Shown piece after piece: positions 13,880 through 25,327 of a DNA stretch of 64,000 bases. This stretch comes from Parus major. Taxonomy: Eukaryota; Chordata; Aves; Passeriformes; Paridae. Position numbers and translations under genes: made by a program. How positions within the stretch are numbered: position 1 is the first letter of the stretch; each line of letters begins with the position of its first letter. The stretch is taken from positions 54,873,871 to 54,937,870 of the forward strand of contig NC_031774.1 in assembly GCF_001522545.3 (NCBI RefSeq), written 5' to 3'. A model generated the notes under the pieces. It saw only the letters and a program-made list of their open reading frames with translations. It made no database searches and was not told where the DNA came from.

Positions 13880-14556
13880 ACTTCCCTAAGGCAGCTCCAG
13901 TGCACTCCTCCATGAGGTGCTGAAGGTACACTGCCATCAGCTCATGCCATCTGCTGAGGAGAGCCAGCCGTGTCCTGAGGGGCAGCAGGCACAGCATCGC
14001 CAGCCGGGTGAGGAGAGGACTGTCCCGCTCTGCCCTGCACTGAGACAGCCTCACCTCCAGTCCTGGGGGCAGCTTTGGCACAACAATATTAAAAAGACAT
14101 AAAGCCATTAGAGTGTGCAAAGCAGGGCCATGAAGAGAGTGAAGAGCCCAGAGGTGAAGCCGTATGAGCAGCAGCTGAGGGTGCTTGGTCTGCTCAGCCT
14201 GGAGGAGACTGAGGAGAGACCTCACTGCAGCTGCAACTTCCTCCTGGGGGAAGAGGAGGGGCACACACCGAGATGTTCTCCCTGGTGATCCATCACAGGA
14301 CCTGAGGGAATGCCATAAAGGTGTATCAGGAGAGCTTTAGGTTGGCTTCTAGGAAAAAGTTTTTCACCCAGACGATGGTTGAGAACTGGAATAGGCTCCC
14401 TAGGGAAGTGGTCACAGCAGCAAGACTGGCAGAATTCAAGAGGCATTTGGACAATGTTCTCAGACATTTGCTGTGTCCTGTGCTGAGCCAGGAGTGGGAC
14501 TTTCATGATCCTTGTGGGTCCTCTTCCAACACAGGATATTCTATGACTATGATTAC
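13880..14556 (+). mobile_element. CR1 3' fragment
   Basis: The middle contains the typical CR1 text: AAAAAGACATAAAGCC, 'GGGCCATGAAGA', a 'GGAGACTGAGGAGAGACC' segment, 'TTTAGGTTGG', 'TTCACCCAGA' and 'GGCTCCCTAGGGAAGTGGT'. It ends in a tail like GGATATTCTATGACTATGATT. The left boundary is uncertain, since the first 100-150 bp are less clearly CR1. It lies in BRF1 intron 1, antisense to the gene. Confidence 0.85.
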
Positions 14557-14869
14557 TTTTAGAAACTCACCCAGATTTGCAGCTAGCTTTACATAACTGA
14601 ATCTTCCTTTTCCCTTCAAGTTTGCTTTGGACATTTACATGAAATTTTGGACAACAGAAGGTGTGGAGAGATGTGTTAGGCAGCTCAGAAATACAGCTAC
14701 TCCAGTTTTTGTGTGGTCTTCTCGGTAGGCTACACTGCTTTAACACAACAGAACTGAGGATACAGGGGATCATGTCTGGAAACATGATGATAGATACTCA
14801 GTGAAAGCTCACACAAGTCCAGACCCAAACTATAACCCTTCATCATTTGAGTGCTAAACTACTTGTCAG

Positions 14870-14937
14870 AGATGCATTAACATCTGGACTCTACAGTCTT
14901 AAAGGCCTTTTTCAACTAAACAATTATATGATTCTAC
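14870..14937 (+). mobile_element. CR1 3' tail fragment
   Basis: A short piece matches the end of CR1: 'GGACTCTACAGTCTTAAAGG', then a 'TTTTTCAACTAAACAATTAT' segment, then ATGATTCTA. It may be a separate insertion from the copy ending at 14556, about 310 bp upstream. Confidence 0.75.
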
Positions 14938-17900
14938 CGTGACTATCCCTCCATCAGCCAAAAGCAGCCACCCCCAGTCTGCTGCTCACAGCACAAGCAA
15001 CTCAGCAGTTTCTGTTTTGCTCCACCAACTCCCTAACAAACAGTCACATCACCCTGCTTCTCTACAAAAATGCTCCTCAAGCTGTAAAAGGTGCAAGTAA
15101 AGCTTGAAGTTTCTGGTAATCTTGAACAACAACAAAAAACGACAGGTAACAGGAACAGCACTTATTAAATCACTCCACACAGTGGAAGCAAAGAGCAGCT
15201 CCTTGGGCATTTGCAGCTTAAAGGGCAACTTTTCTGTCAAATAGTGACATGATGAGTTTCAGACTCAACACCTGGAGGAGAAACAGATTCAGCCCCAGCA
15301 TTACAGATTTTGTTTCCCCTATATAAATGTGCAAGTGAAGACAGGGAATGAGGCTGCTTGTGGCCTGAAATGAAGTGCACCTGATATCTGATAGGACCAA
15401 TCCTAGCAAAATCCTTCCCTGTAAAATTAAACCCAAAAGACACCAGTCCTTTCTTCAGGACAAAGTAGGGGCAAACCTTCTATTTCAAATACATGTATTT
15501 ACAGAGCCAGCATAAAATCTGGTAAAGTTTGGTAAAGAATGCAGACTGCATCACACCAATGGCTTCATAATAGGGGAAGACAAGATAATGTAACATAAAA
15601 AAAAAAGCTTCCTACTGAAGTTAGACCATAAAAGTAAAAAAGAGGTTAAGTAAATCTCCCACGACAATTCATACCTTTAGAATATAGATACAAACTGTAT
15701 ACAAAACTATACAATTCATACCATAGCAAAATTATGTGATTGGAGTTCAAGTTTGCAACTGAAACAAATCTTTCCCCACCCATTTTTCCAGGGAAATGAA
15801 CAGGTCTGCAGGCACCAGAGTCTGCTGAAACATAAACTACCATAGACAAACTTTAAATCTATTCCATAATAGCTTATTTTCCTAACCACAAGCTGTAGAG
15901 ATAAATATAGTTGCATCCACCACAACCCAGCTTAGGTCTGAAATCAGTCTGCATCCAAGTTACGTGCACTATTCTGCACAGCTGACAGCACCACCCTCTG
16001 TTGTTCCACTCCAAAGGACAGTATGGAAAAGACTCAATGCCAGAAAAAGCTTCATATTAACTTTGGTGCACGATTGCCACCTGGAGGATTTAGGGAGAGA
16101 AGCAAAATTGATTCATCTCACTAAAACATATAGCAGATGATTATTTTAGATGGAAGTTCCCCCTCTTCCTTCCCAACATAGCATGATTATGAACTAGTTT
16201 CGTAATGAGAAAATCTGGCACAGAGTAAAACAGGTAAATACTCTTTAGGATTTCCATCAAAGGGTCTGCAAACCCAGCATACTTCCTTTCTCTGTATTGC
16301 AATTTGACATCATGACCACTTTGCATAACTTAATATCAACCATGTTATTTATTATTATGGTTATTATTAACCATTTAGTCATCTCTAAAAAGCTGAGCCA
16401 CAAGTATGAGGAAACTTGCTGGTATTAATATTATTTTAATTTTTCAGTACCCTGTGTTTTCATTTAAAGTTTAGCATGTGTATTACTGGCAGAGCCCACT
16501 TCAGGACTATTTGAGAATGCACTGTAAGAAACATTTAATGCCAGGACTTGGTCTTTCAATATCTTACATAGAAGCCAATTAACAACTACCAATTAAAAAC
16601 AAAACTCTTCCTCCTTTCACCTCTTTAATTTTCAAAAATACACAAGAATCCTTTATTGTACATAGGAACCAATTGGACTAAAGCAAAGAATCTGATACAA
16701 GAACAGAGTTCATCCCCTTTTGCAATTGTATCGCTACCAATCACTGTGACAGTAATTGTCCATCTTAAAAAACTCAAGAGGACAAAAAAGTACAGAAGAT
16801 GAATGACTAGTAAGCTCAGCTTAAACTGTAAGTTTTTTCCTCCATGTAGTCCATCCCTCTCTTCTTTCCAGCTTTCTGACCATAACTTTTCATTTCCACA
16901 ATCCCCAAAAGACAAGTACTTAGATCAAGGCAAACTCTTGTCAAGTTCTGCATGTGAGGTCAATGTAGCTCACACGCCTCAATGTAAAAACAAAGATTTT
17001 ATGGATAAAATAGTATAGAAAATACTTCAAGAAGCTTCCACAGGTATACCCTAAAACACTGGGCATACCACAGCTTCAATGAAGAGCTGAAGATACATTA
17101 AATCATGGGACACTGCAGAGTGAGAGTACACATTCAGCATTTCTGGCAGTGCTAATGGGTCTCTGTAGTAACTTCATTATAATTTACTTGCAAAAAAAAA
17201 CTTGTTATAGTAGAAATAAGCTCTTCTTCGATGTTCTAAAATTTGAAGCAGGCTACTCATAAATGTTGTGGAACCTCCTACACCAAAAACTTTAACAAGC
17301 ACTTGTTGGTGTGTTAAGGAATACTGGTTCATAACTTTCCTTTCCCCTTATGAGCAAAAGCAAGAATATAACCTCCCACCAGCCTGAAATTAGTGCACTG
17401 AAAACTCATGTACATTTGGAGCTGCAGAGTCTTAATGCATGTTTGCTGTACCAGAGCCAGAGATTCTGACTCAGTGCTGAAGAAGAACTGATGCTGTCAG
17501 TGCCCACTGCAGAATCCTGTTTCTGTGACTGTGCCTGTGTATTTGTCACTGCCCTAAAACCTCCAGGATTAGTCACTAAGTAAAAGTAAGTAAAAATACA
17601 AATAATTCTCATTTAATTTTTTACTTGAGATGTGACCCTGAATCCTATAGCAGGGCAGGGACAGGCAGAGCTGAGGGTACTGGGCACCTCTATGGGTCCA
17701 GGGATGGGCTGAGGCCAGACAGGACAGGAGCCTACAGGGTCCATGGGTGGGCAGGGCAAGGCAGTGAGGAGCTGCAGACCAGCCCTGCTGTGCAGTCCCT
17801 GGGGCAGGGGCTGACATCCCTGAGGATTGGGATGGGGTCCTGGGCCATGGACAGCCTTGGGGGAACCCCAGAGAAAAGCTGGTCTGGGACAACAAGAACC

Positions 17901-19257
17901 AGCAGTACCTGGCTTGTGACAAAGAAGCTTATCAGATCTGTTTTTCTCAATGTACTACCAAGCATTTAAAGTGAATTTCTGAAACAAAAGAAGCAGAGTC
18001 TCCCCAGACAGTTTGCTTGAGGATCACAAGCTCAGTACACCTTGCAGCATCATTTCCTTGTGCTGTATTTCTCAGTTACATCGTCCAGCTTGCTGCTGTG
18101 CTGCCTGCACATCAACCTTCCCATGTGGGACTTTTCTTCTCCTTTGATTAGTGCCAGAAGTCCCAGACTTCACCCTTCTCAGCTTCTTTAAACAAAAACT
18201 GAAGAGGGATCTGGGCTGTCAGGTTTGCTCCAAGCACAACTTTCTCTTACTGTCTTCAGCTTCAGTTTTTCCCCTGTCAGCTTCAAAGAAAGTATTTGTG
18301 AAAACAGTTCCTCCCAACAACTCCCACCCAGACACACTGACAGAGCAATCAGAGAACTCCTAACCTTCAGACATGGCACACAACTCTTAACTTGCCTTTC
18401 TACAAAAGCAGCAGACATCCAACCAGTGCAAACTGGCAAAGGGCTCAGTGTAACTCCATCTTCCAGGATGCAATCATAGCATAAAGGAGAGGGAGAAATG
18501 TAGCTCACTCTCAGACCCTGTACTGCTGTACTTCCTGCTAGGGTGTGTTCACATGTAGCAACCTATAGGCAGAACTGTTAAGAACTTGGGTATGAAGAAA
18601 AAAAAAAAGCAAGACACATTCATTCCAATTAGCAGGATTCAAAAGATCTCTAAATTTGTTAAGAAGTCAGAGCAAACAATCTTTTTGGCCAGTCTGAACT
18701 GGTTATCAATTATAAAGTGAATAGTTATTGTTCAAAACTAGACTCAGCTAGGAAAAGTACATGCCTCACTTTCTGTGCAATCAGCAGAGTTCCTTGGAGC
18801 TAAAGTGGGCAGGTTAACCCTTCTCCACTAATAACCTGACTTATCTAAGGTCAAATTAGTCAGGTTCTTGAACCCATTATCAAGGCAGGGTCTTCACAAG
18901 CTTCAAGACAGTAATATAGCTAGGGTGAAGTGGTGAGGCTGAATTCTTTCCTGACTGTGACCACTCACAACAGAATTAAGAATTACAACTAACTAGACCA
19001 GTAAGGGGCATATCAAAGCTTTCAGAGGACTTTCCTCTCAAAAGAATACAAAACAGTACACAGCAGCCCCTTCTAGAGCATGAAGGGGTTATTCCCCTGC
19101 TAGTGAAATAATTTACAGATCACAACCCAGGAAGTGACAGGTACCTTACAGGAAGAGCTGACCTGCCAGTCTTTCAGACAGCATTTAAAGGAAAGGTGGG
19201 ATTAGCTCTGTAAAGCTCAAAGAACATGCTCTTCCTGTGAAAACTCAAAAGAACAGC

Positions 19258-19530
19258 TGTGCCAAATCAGACTGAAAGCCTAGTCCAGTATCCTACCTCT
19301 GAATGAGAAAGTCCATTAATATACATGCCTACAAGGGTAACACAAAACACAGGAGGAAAGCTTGTTGTGATAGTTCTCTCATATAATCTCCCAATGTCTA
19401 GAGATCTGTGGCTCAAGGATTTCCTGAACCAGAAACAATTCATTTCTTTAATGGCCATGACACCTTTTTATTCTGTCTGCCCAATCACTTTAAACTCATG
19501 TAATCTTTTAACATCCACAACTTCAGATTC
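19258..19530. repeat. Possible ancient interspersed repeat
   Basis: The text GCCAAATCAGACTGAAAGCC, then 'TAGTCCAGTATCCTACCTCT', then 'AAACTCATGTAATCTTTTAA' with 'CATCCACAACTTC' resembles an old repeat common in reptile and turtle genomes, recognised by its 'TAGTCCAGTATCCTG' signature. Family and orientation are not certain. Confidence 0.35.
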
Positions 19531-19719
19531 ACACAAGGGGGTTTCTGTAAAAACCAAAACCAACCAAACAAAACCTCCTAATGCCTCTGAACCTCCTCCC
19601 CACTACCTGTGCAATCAGCTAGATGCAAGATTTCATAGCACTCCCTAAATTTTGCATTATGTGACCCTTAGCAGCCGCTGTTGTGTTATTTTACTGCATT
19701 TACAGATCTCTACTATGGC

Positions 19720-20110
19720 ACCATTCAATCATCTCCTTTCCAGTCTGAAGAGGCTGAGTCTATTCAGTGATTCTGAGAAGCTCTTCAGGAAGCTCTTCTC
19801 TTAATCACTCCATCATCCTCTCTGTGGCTTTTCTAGTTCTATTAGAGGTTTTCCTGAGGAGGGGGAAGGAAAGAGAAACCCACCAGAACTGCACACAGCA
19901 CTTCAGTTGGAGGTAACACTGTGGATATGTAACAGTGTACAGAAATGCTGTACATGCTCTTTTAACTTCTAACATTCCTCTCCCCACTCAGGTGTTTTTG
20001 TACCATGAATGAACATTGAGCAATTTTATTTTTTTTTTTATAAAGCCACCCATTACAACCTAGGGATCTCCTTCCATTATTACCTTAGCTAGTCTGGATG
20101 TAGAAGAAAC
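19720..20110 (-). mobile_element. Ancient CR1/L3-like relic
   Basis: The plus strand carries reverse-complement landmarks of old amniote CR1/L3 elements: 'GAAGAGGCTGAGTCTATTCA', then 'CCAGAACTGCACACAGCACT', 'CAGTTGGAGGTAACACTG' and a 'CTTTTAACTTCTAACATTCC' segment. It is much more diverged than the CR1 tails nearby. The match was made from memory, and the limits are uncertain; similarity may extend to about 20480. Confidence 0.5.
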
Positions 20111-20430
20111 CATCCCACATTTGGAAGAAAGGAACAATTTACTAACTCACAACAACTTTTGATCCCATCTGATATCCTACCACTCATCCACTAAAAGCAA
20201 CAGGTCCTTCTACAGTCTTTACTACCCCAAATAATTTAGTATTGCCCACAAAGCTCATTAACTCACCAGTCACCTGTTTTCCATATCATCAGTCCAGATT
20301 CTATGAAATTTCACTGGCACCTCCTTCTGTACTCTCCAGACTATATTTGTTATCATTTGAAGAGCTACTCTGCTCAGTAAAGACTTCCTCACCAATGACA
20401 GTTCAGATTCTATAAAAGATTTTCATGAAG

Positions 20431-20555
20431 GAACTTGCTGACCTTCCTTTGAAAATCCAACTTTCTGCTTTGTCCACTTACCAAAAAAGCGTCTGGTGAA
20501 AGACCTTGCTGACCTTACCTTGAAAATCCAACCATCTGCTTCACCCACTTACCAA
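20431..20555. repeat. Two-copy tandem duplication, 71-bp period
   Basis: The segment starting GAACTTGCTGACCTTCCTTT at 20431-20484 is repeated at 20502-20555 as GACCTTGCTGACCTTACCTT. Both continue with GAAAATCCAAC and end in CACTTACCAA. The copies differ at about nine sites, so it is an old local duplication within intron 1. Confidence 0.85.
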
Positions 20556-20669
20556 CTTCCTTAGAAAGCTCCAAAGGATCTTCAAGGCAAGCCACTTTGC
20601 CAAAAAGTACTGTTACCCTGTATTTACTTGTTCAGAACACATATTTTATCCTTCACTACTTGGCTCAAC

Positions 20670-20791
20670 CTGTGCATGTAGATGTGGCACTCAGGAACAT
20701 GGTTCAGTAATGGACTTGGCAGTGCTGGGTTAACAGCTGAACTTGATAATCTTAAAAGTTCTCCTACAACATAAATGATTCTGTGATTCTT
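20670..20791 (+). mobile_element. CR1 3' tail fragment
   Basis: It shows CR1 3' landmarks in order: GTAGATGTGGCACTCAGGAA, ATGGACTTGGCAGTGCTGGG, 'TTAACAGCTGAACTTGATAA', and a terminal ATGATTCTGTGATTCTT repeat. Only the last 120 bp remain, as is usual for 5'-truncated CR1 copies. Confidence 0.9.
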
Positions 20792-22088
20792 CCCTTTTGT
20801 CCAACACACTTAACTAGCCTGTATTTTCCCAAGACTTCATGGAGAGCAAAGCAAAACCCCTCACTCATGGCCAAGCCCACGCTTTCTCAGCACACGAAAA
20901 GCTCAGTTGCAAAAACATCAAAACAATGGAAAGGAACAGACTCACACAGCTGCACTGGAGAACACCAGCTACATCAAATTTCTTTGTAAAAGACATCAGT
21001 GTTGAGGCTTCCTACACCAGGCACACAAGTAGCTCAATGTAAATATTGCCAGAGAAAACTTAACTGTGATCTCACACCTTCCTCCAACCGAGAGAATAAA
21101 AGAAGGGATTTCTGATGTTTTATAGGGATTCTACATGACTTAGCAAGGACTTGGCCACTTTGTGTTAATATAGAGAAGTGCAGGATTCACTTCTTCAGTA
21201 AACAGATGCAAAATTCTGAAATCTTAACTTGTAGCTTGGAAAAATAAAAGGTTTTTAGAAAAGAAAAATCAGTGTCTCAGTGCTTGCCACTCCCTTTTGC
21301 TTTTTTATCATGAAGGTGAAAATAAATTATTAATAAATGCATCTGTATTCAACATGTAATAACACACAAATAGAAGCTGCTGTGGATCTTGAAAAGATTT
21401 GAGGAATATTGTTGTACAACCAGTAGCTCTGAACTCCATAAACACCAAAAGCCCCATTCAATTCCCAGCCCTGCACTCAAGAACCTGACATCCCTCATCC
21501 TTTGCATACCTTAGACAAGGTTCTCCAAGACACCCAGCCCTACTAAACATGAGCCAGGGACACAAAAACAGCACCCCAGGCACCTCTGACACTGCAAATG
21601 TTCCACACTCTGAATTCATCAGACTACAGTCCAAGGAGCCTCAGACCAAGGCATTTCATTCAGTTTTGATGGAAATTTACTAATAGAATCAGAAGTCACT
21701 GAAAGGCATACCTTACCAGAAAATGCTGCTTTCAGCAACTACATCGTTTCTGACATATACAAAAAAAATATACATTCCTTTGAAAATTCTCCACCCTTTG
21801 GAGAGATACAAAGTCCTTCTTACAAAATAAATTACTTTTCTCCCCATTCCAGAGGATTTTAATCAGTCATAAACACATTAATAGACAAGCACACATGATG
21901 AAGACACTGCTATTGCAGCACAAATACATCTTTTCAGATTAGCTTGCATCACTCAATTTATGCTGAGGAAAAAAAAAATTATTCACAACAGAAGCACCTG
22001 CTTTGGAACATAAAGAATCATACCAACATAAGTCACCCATATCCTACTTTCCTTAAAATATTTCTGGTGTGAAACAGGGCCTGCACTC

Positions 22089-22290
22089 AGAATCACAGAA
22101 TGATTTGGATTGGAAGGGACTTTAAACATTATCTAGTTCCAATCCCCCTACCATGGACAGGGACACTTTCCACCAGACCAGGCTGCTCTAAACCCCACCC
22201 AACCTGGCCTTGAACACCTCCAGGGATGGGGCATCTGCAGCTTCTCCAGACAACTTATTCCAGGGCCTCACCCTCACTCATCTCTGCAGC
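22089..22290 (-). mobile_element. CR1 3' fragment, antisense on plus
   Basis: The plus strand starts AGAATCACAGAATGATTTGG and continues with the standard reverse CR1 text: 'GGGACACTTTCCACCAGACC', AACCTGGCCTTGAACACCTC and CAGGGATGGGGCATCTGCAG. The copy is therefore on the minus strand, in the same sense as BRF1. Confidence 0.92.
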
Positions 22291-22666
22291 AACTTAACAA
22301 ACCTACACAGAGCATTGTTTTTAAAGTTCTCTTCTGTCATTTCCACAAACACTTTCCCCAAGTGCACACATCAGTGGACATGGGGACTTGCTAGAAGATC
22401 ACAGTAAGAACACACAGTGAAGCCCCTGCAACCACACCTTGTGCCAGCCAGACAAAGCCACCATAAGCACGTTAGAATGTGCTGCAATCACATTTTCATT
22501 TTTACACAGTTACCACCTTTAGGGTGCCTATCTGTCATTGTGGGTACCAGGCTTTGTTCTTTCAGGGTAACATATAACAAGTAGCTAATTAGCTATACAA
22601 GAGCAAAGAATTAATGTATTATTCAGGAAAAAAAGAATAGCCATGAGCAGCATCTCAGGACTTACA

Positions 22667-22667
<1 letters not shown>

Positions 22668-22700
<33 letters not shown>
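22668..22700 (+). repeat. 33-base A run
   Basis: This is an uninterrupted run of 33 A on the plus strand, preceded by CTTACAC and followed by GGCTATAC. Avian CR1 does not end in poly(A), so this is either a homopolymer microsatellite or the tail of a poly(A)-using retrocopy. I could not recognise a source sequence just upstream. Confidence 0.9.
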
Positions 22701-22703
<3 letters not shown>

Positions 22704-23194
22704 TATACTACCTTAAAGAAATTTTGTAAAGTACTGTGCAATTCAGTACCCAGAAGGGTAAAACAGCCTCGGTATGGTGCATTTCTGTCTTTTCCTTTTG
22801 ATTTTTTTTAAGGATAAAGGCATCCCAAAATGCGCTTTAGCTTGCATGCCATCTGTCCTGCATAATTTTGGGTGGGAGAGAAAAAGCAGAACAAGCCCTT
22901 AAAAATGTAGTCTCCACATCACAACAGGAAAAAGTGAAGGATACAAGAGCTGCTCATAAGCTATAAAAAAAGTAATGGCAGCACCCTGAGTTGGAAGACA
23001 GGAATGGCATCAGACAACTCCTAGCCTACAGTAAACTCCCAAACTCCAATTTGCAGTGCTGCATTCTCCACCACAGAAAGAATTCCTCTTTCTTCCCCAC
23101 AGCTATACAATCCATCAGAGCCGCTTGTTTCACCACTAAGCTCTTTCCCATGCTTTTGCTTATGTTTCTTTCTCCTTATATACATTCCCCATAG

Positions 23195-23928
23195 AGATTT
23201 TCCATCTCTTCCCTTTCAAATACTACTTCCTCCCCACATCCATTTTCCTTCTCACCCCTTCTAAACACTGTGTCTTCTTGACATCGTCTTTTTCCATGTT
23301 TTATCCTCCAGAGTATTCACACAATCACCCCAACCCAACTACTGACAGGAGACTCTTGACCCTTTACATCCAGCCTGTTTCTCCTCCTTGTGCCCCTACA
23401 CGTTCCCTCTATCCATTAAACACCCAACCCAACCTTTCCCGTCCTCCATCCCAAATGATTTCATCTACCTCCCCACTTCCTGTGCACATAGCCCTTCAGC
23501 AGAGCCCCAAATCTTCTCACACACCTGCCCCAGTCCCTCACACATTTACTCCATCACACTCAGAGCATCTCTCTCATCCTGCACAGCTCTTATTCATCTT
23601 TCACTTCTGTCTCACCTTGCACAGCCCTCCTTCTCCCCATGCACTGCCTCTCCCATTTCCACTCTGCAGCACTAGTTCCCACGTGCACCATCCATATCCC
23701 TTCTTTGCACAGCCTGGTTTCCCACAGTCTGTCCCTCACACCCCTCTGCACAGCACCCTTTTCCCTATACATTGTCCTTATCTCCCAGCACAGTGTCCTT
23801 ATCTCCCCTATACATTGTCCTCTCTCTCCCATGCAGCATCCCCATAACCCCACCCTCTGGCACAGCATCTCCCCGTCCCTTTCCCCACACTGCCCACTGC
23901 TCCCTCACTCCCATGCCCTGTCCCTAAA
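23195..23928. repeat. Pyrimidine-rich block in intron 1
   Basis: For more than 700 bp the plus strand is dominated by C and T, with short spaced words such as CACAGC, CATGC, CTCTCCC and TTCCC. The BRF1-sense strand is therefore purine-rich. The open frames in it are by-products of this composition. It contains a 22-bp triple repeat (listed separately) and ends where the CR1 relic begins. It looks like a decayed satellite-like or microsatellite-derived tract. Confidence 0.75.
23763..23829. repeat. Tandem repeat, about 22 bp, three copies
   Basis: The units are CCCTATACATTGTCCTTATC plus TCC (23763-23785), CAGCACAGTGTCCTTATCTC plus C (23786-23806) and CCTATACATTGTCCTCTCTC plus TCC (23807-23829). 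It is the clearest repetitive core of the pyrimidine-rich block. Confidence 0.8.
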
Positions 23929-24620
23929 TTCACAGAATCACACAGTTAGGTTGGAAAAGACTTGTAAGGTCCCTGAATCCCACCTGTGACTGAACACTGT
24001 CAACCATCCCATGGCACCGAGTGCCATAGCCCACCTTTCCTTGAACACCTCCAGGAACAGGGACTCCACCACTGCCCTGACCTGTCCATTCCAATGTCTA
24101 ATCACCCTTTCCATGAGGAAATTCTTTCTAATGTCCAACTAAACCTGCTCCGGTGCAGCAGGAGCCTATGTGCCCTCCTGCTGTCACCTGTTCCCTGGGA
24201 GCAGAGCCCGACCCCCACCTGGCTCCACCCTCCTGGCAGGGAGTTGTAGAGCGGTAAGGTCTCCCCCGAGCCTCCTTTGCTCCAGGCTAAACAACCGCAC
24301 CTTGAGCTCCAGAGCCTTCCCCAGCTCCGCTGCCCTTCTCTGGATGTGCTCCAGCCCCTCAATGTCCTTCCCGAACTGAGGGAAGCTGGGCACGGCACTC
24401 CAAGTGTGGTCTCACCAGTGCCCAGTACAGGGGGCAGACCAGTTCTCTGGCCCTGCTGGCCACACTATTCCTGAGAGAGGCCAGGATGCCGCTGGTCTTC
24501 TTACCCACCTGGGAACGCCTTGGGCTCATGTTCCGCGGCTGTCGATCAGCACCCCCAGGTCCTTTTCCGCTGGGTCGCTCATCCCTGTGCTCTGTTCCTG
24601 ATCCCACACCTCTCTCAGCC
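23929..24620 (-). mobile_element. CR1 relic next to BRF1 exon 1
   Basis: This is the C-terminal RT region and 3' end of a CR1 on the minus strand. Conceptual reading in shifting frames gives pieces such as [51 protein letters not shown] and [16 protein letters not shown], then IRKNFLMERVIRHWN. These are hallmark CR1 ORF2 segments in the right order. Frames are interrupted. The 5' truncation falls about 200 bp inside intron 1 from the exon 1 donor, and the 3' end abuts the pyrimidine-rich block. It is unusually GC-rich, perhaps because it merges with the promoter CpG island. Confidence 0.93.
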
Positions 24621-24822
24621 CCTTCACCCTGTCCATGTCCACGCCTTTCCCTCGGGGAAAGGTGTCCGCATCCTTTCCCTTCTGCCCTGTGCCCCATCCC
24701 CGCAACACCCTCTCTTGGTACACCGCCCGCTATTCCCCACACCCCGTTCGCTCCCCGTGCCCCCGGGCCCCCTCTCCGCACATCGCCCCTGCCCCGCCCT
24801 GCCCCGGCCCGGCCTCACTCAC

Positions 24823-25009
24823 CGTCCAGCGACACGAACTGCCCCACGGCCGAGGAGCCGCCGCCGCTGTTCTCCACGAACTGCACCTCGGACACGATGA
24901 TGTTGTCCTCCAGCACCGACCCGCAGCCCGTGCACACCGCGTCCCCGCGAGCCGCGTCCACCTCGATCTCCGCGCACCCGCAGGCGCCGCACACCCGCCC
25001 GCCCGGCAT
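24823..25009 (-). CDS. BRF1: BRF1 coding exon 1 (TFIIIB subunit, zinc ribbon)
   Basis: This exon encodes the first 62 residues, plus one base of codon 63, of the TFIIB-related factor of TFIIIB. In the nucleus TFIIIB recruits RNA polymerase III to tRNA, 5S and U6-type genes together with TBP and BDP1. The peptide begins [20 protein letters not shown]. It has a zinc ribbon with Cys7, Cys10, Cys26 and Cys29, followed by a highly conserved stretch containing [16 protein letters not shown] and [12 protein letters not shown]. As I recall it, human BRF1 is nearly identical here and starts one residue shorter. The ATG at 25009 was chosen by homology and has A at -3. The exon ends in GAC G followed by a consensus GTGAGT donor, which makes a phase 1 junction. 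Identification is very secure; the transcription start is not known. Confidence 0.96.
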
Positions 25010-25133
25010 CCTGCCCGCTGCACCGGGACGGGCCCGGCCGCCGCCCCCGCCGCTCGGCACTGCCCGGCACAGCGCGGCCCGGGCCCGCCGCAGGCCTCGC
25101 TCGCTCTCCGGCACCGGCACGGGGAGGAGCGCG

Positions 25134-25154
25134 GCCGCCGCCGCCGCCGCCGCG
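25134..25154. repeat. (GCC)n trinucleotide repeat in BRF1 5' leader
   Basis: There are six GCC units followed by GCG on the plus strand, so the BRF1-sense strand carries a GGC run. It is about 125 bp upstream of the start codon and probably within the 5' UTR or core promoter. It could vary in length between individuals. Confidence 0.85.
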
Positions 25155-25164
25155 CCCCGCCCGC

Positions 25165-25174
25165 TCTCGCGAGG
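25165..25174. promoter_or_regulatory. TCTCGCGAGA-type promoter box
   Basis: The plus strand reads TCTCGCGAGG, nine of ten bases of the palindromic TCTCGCGAGA element found in many TATA-less vertebrate housekeeping promoters. It lies about 156 bp upstream of the BRF1 ATG, within the CpG island. The motif is seen directly; its function here is inferred from known promoters. Confidence 0.6.
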
Positions 25175-25327
25175 CTTCGCCCGCCGCTCCCGCCCGCCCG
25201 GAGCGCTCCTCCCTCAGCGCCCGCCCGGCCCCGCATCGCCGGGGCAGCCATCGGCTTCTCTGGGGCTGCTGTTCGCTCCCCGCACCTGCTTCCAGCCGTC
25301 TGACACGGGCACGGATGCCTTCCGCCA

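Larger units (their letters stand above)
11036..24822 (-). other. BRF1: BRF1 intron 1
   Basis: This is the 13.8 kb between the exon 1 donor (GTGAGT) and the exon 2 acceptor (AATAG after a T-rich tract). It contains several CR1 fragments in both orientations, one older CR1/L3-like relic, a 33-base A run and a pyrimidine-rich block near its 5' end. A GC-rich patch at about 17640-17900 has open frames on both strands but no recognisable product. No other gene was recognised; the rest is ordinary AT-rich intronic sequence. Confidence 0.9.

Noticed and set aside
17620..17930. Possible coding patch in intron 1
   Set aside because: It is GC-rich with open frames on both strands but has no recognisable domain and no convincing splice borders.
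23278..23847. 189-codon plus-strand open frame rich in Ser, Pro and His
   Set aside because: It is a product of the pyrimidine-rich block; composition excludes stops on this strand and no domain is visible.
24823..25120. Longer BRF1 N-terminus, 37 residues upstream in frame
   Set aside because: The upstream in-frame start at 25120 is GTG, not ATG, and the extension is low-complexity Gly/Ala/Arg. Homology to BRF1 begins at the ATG at 25009.
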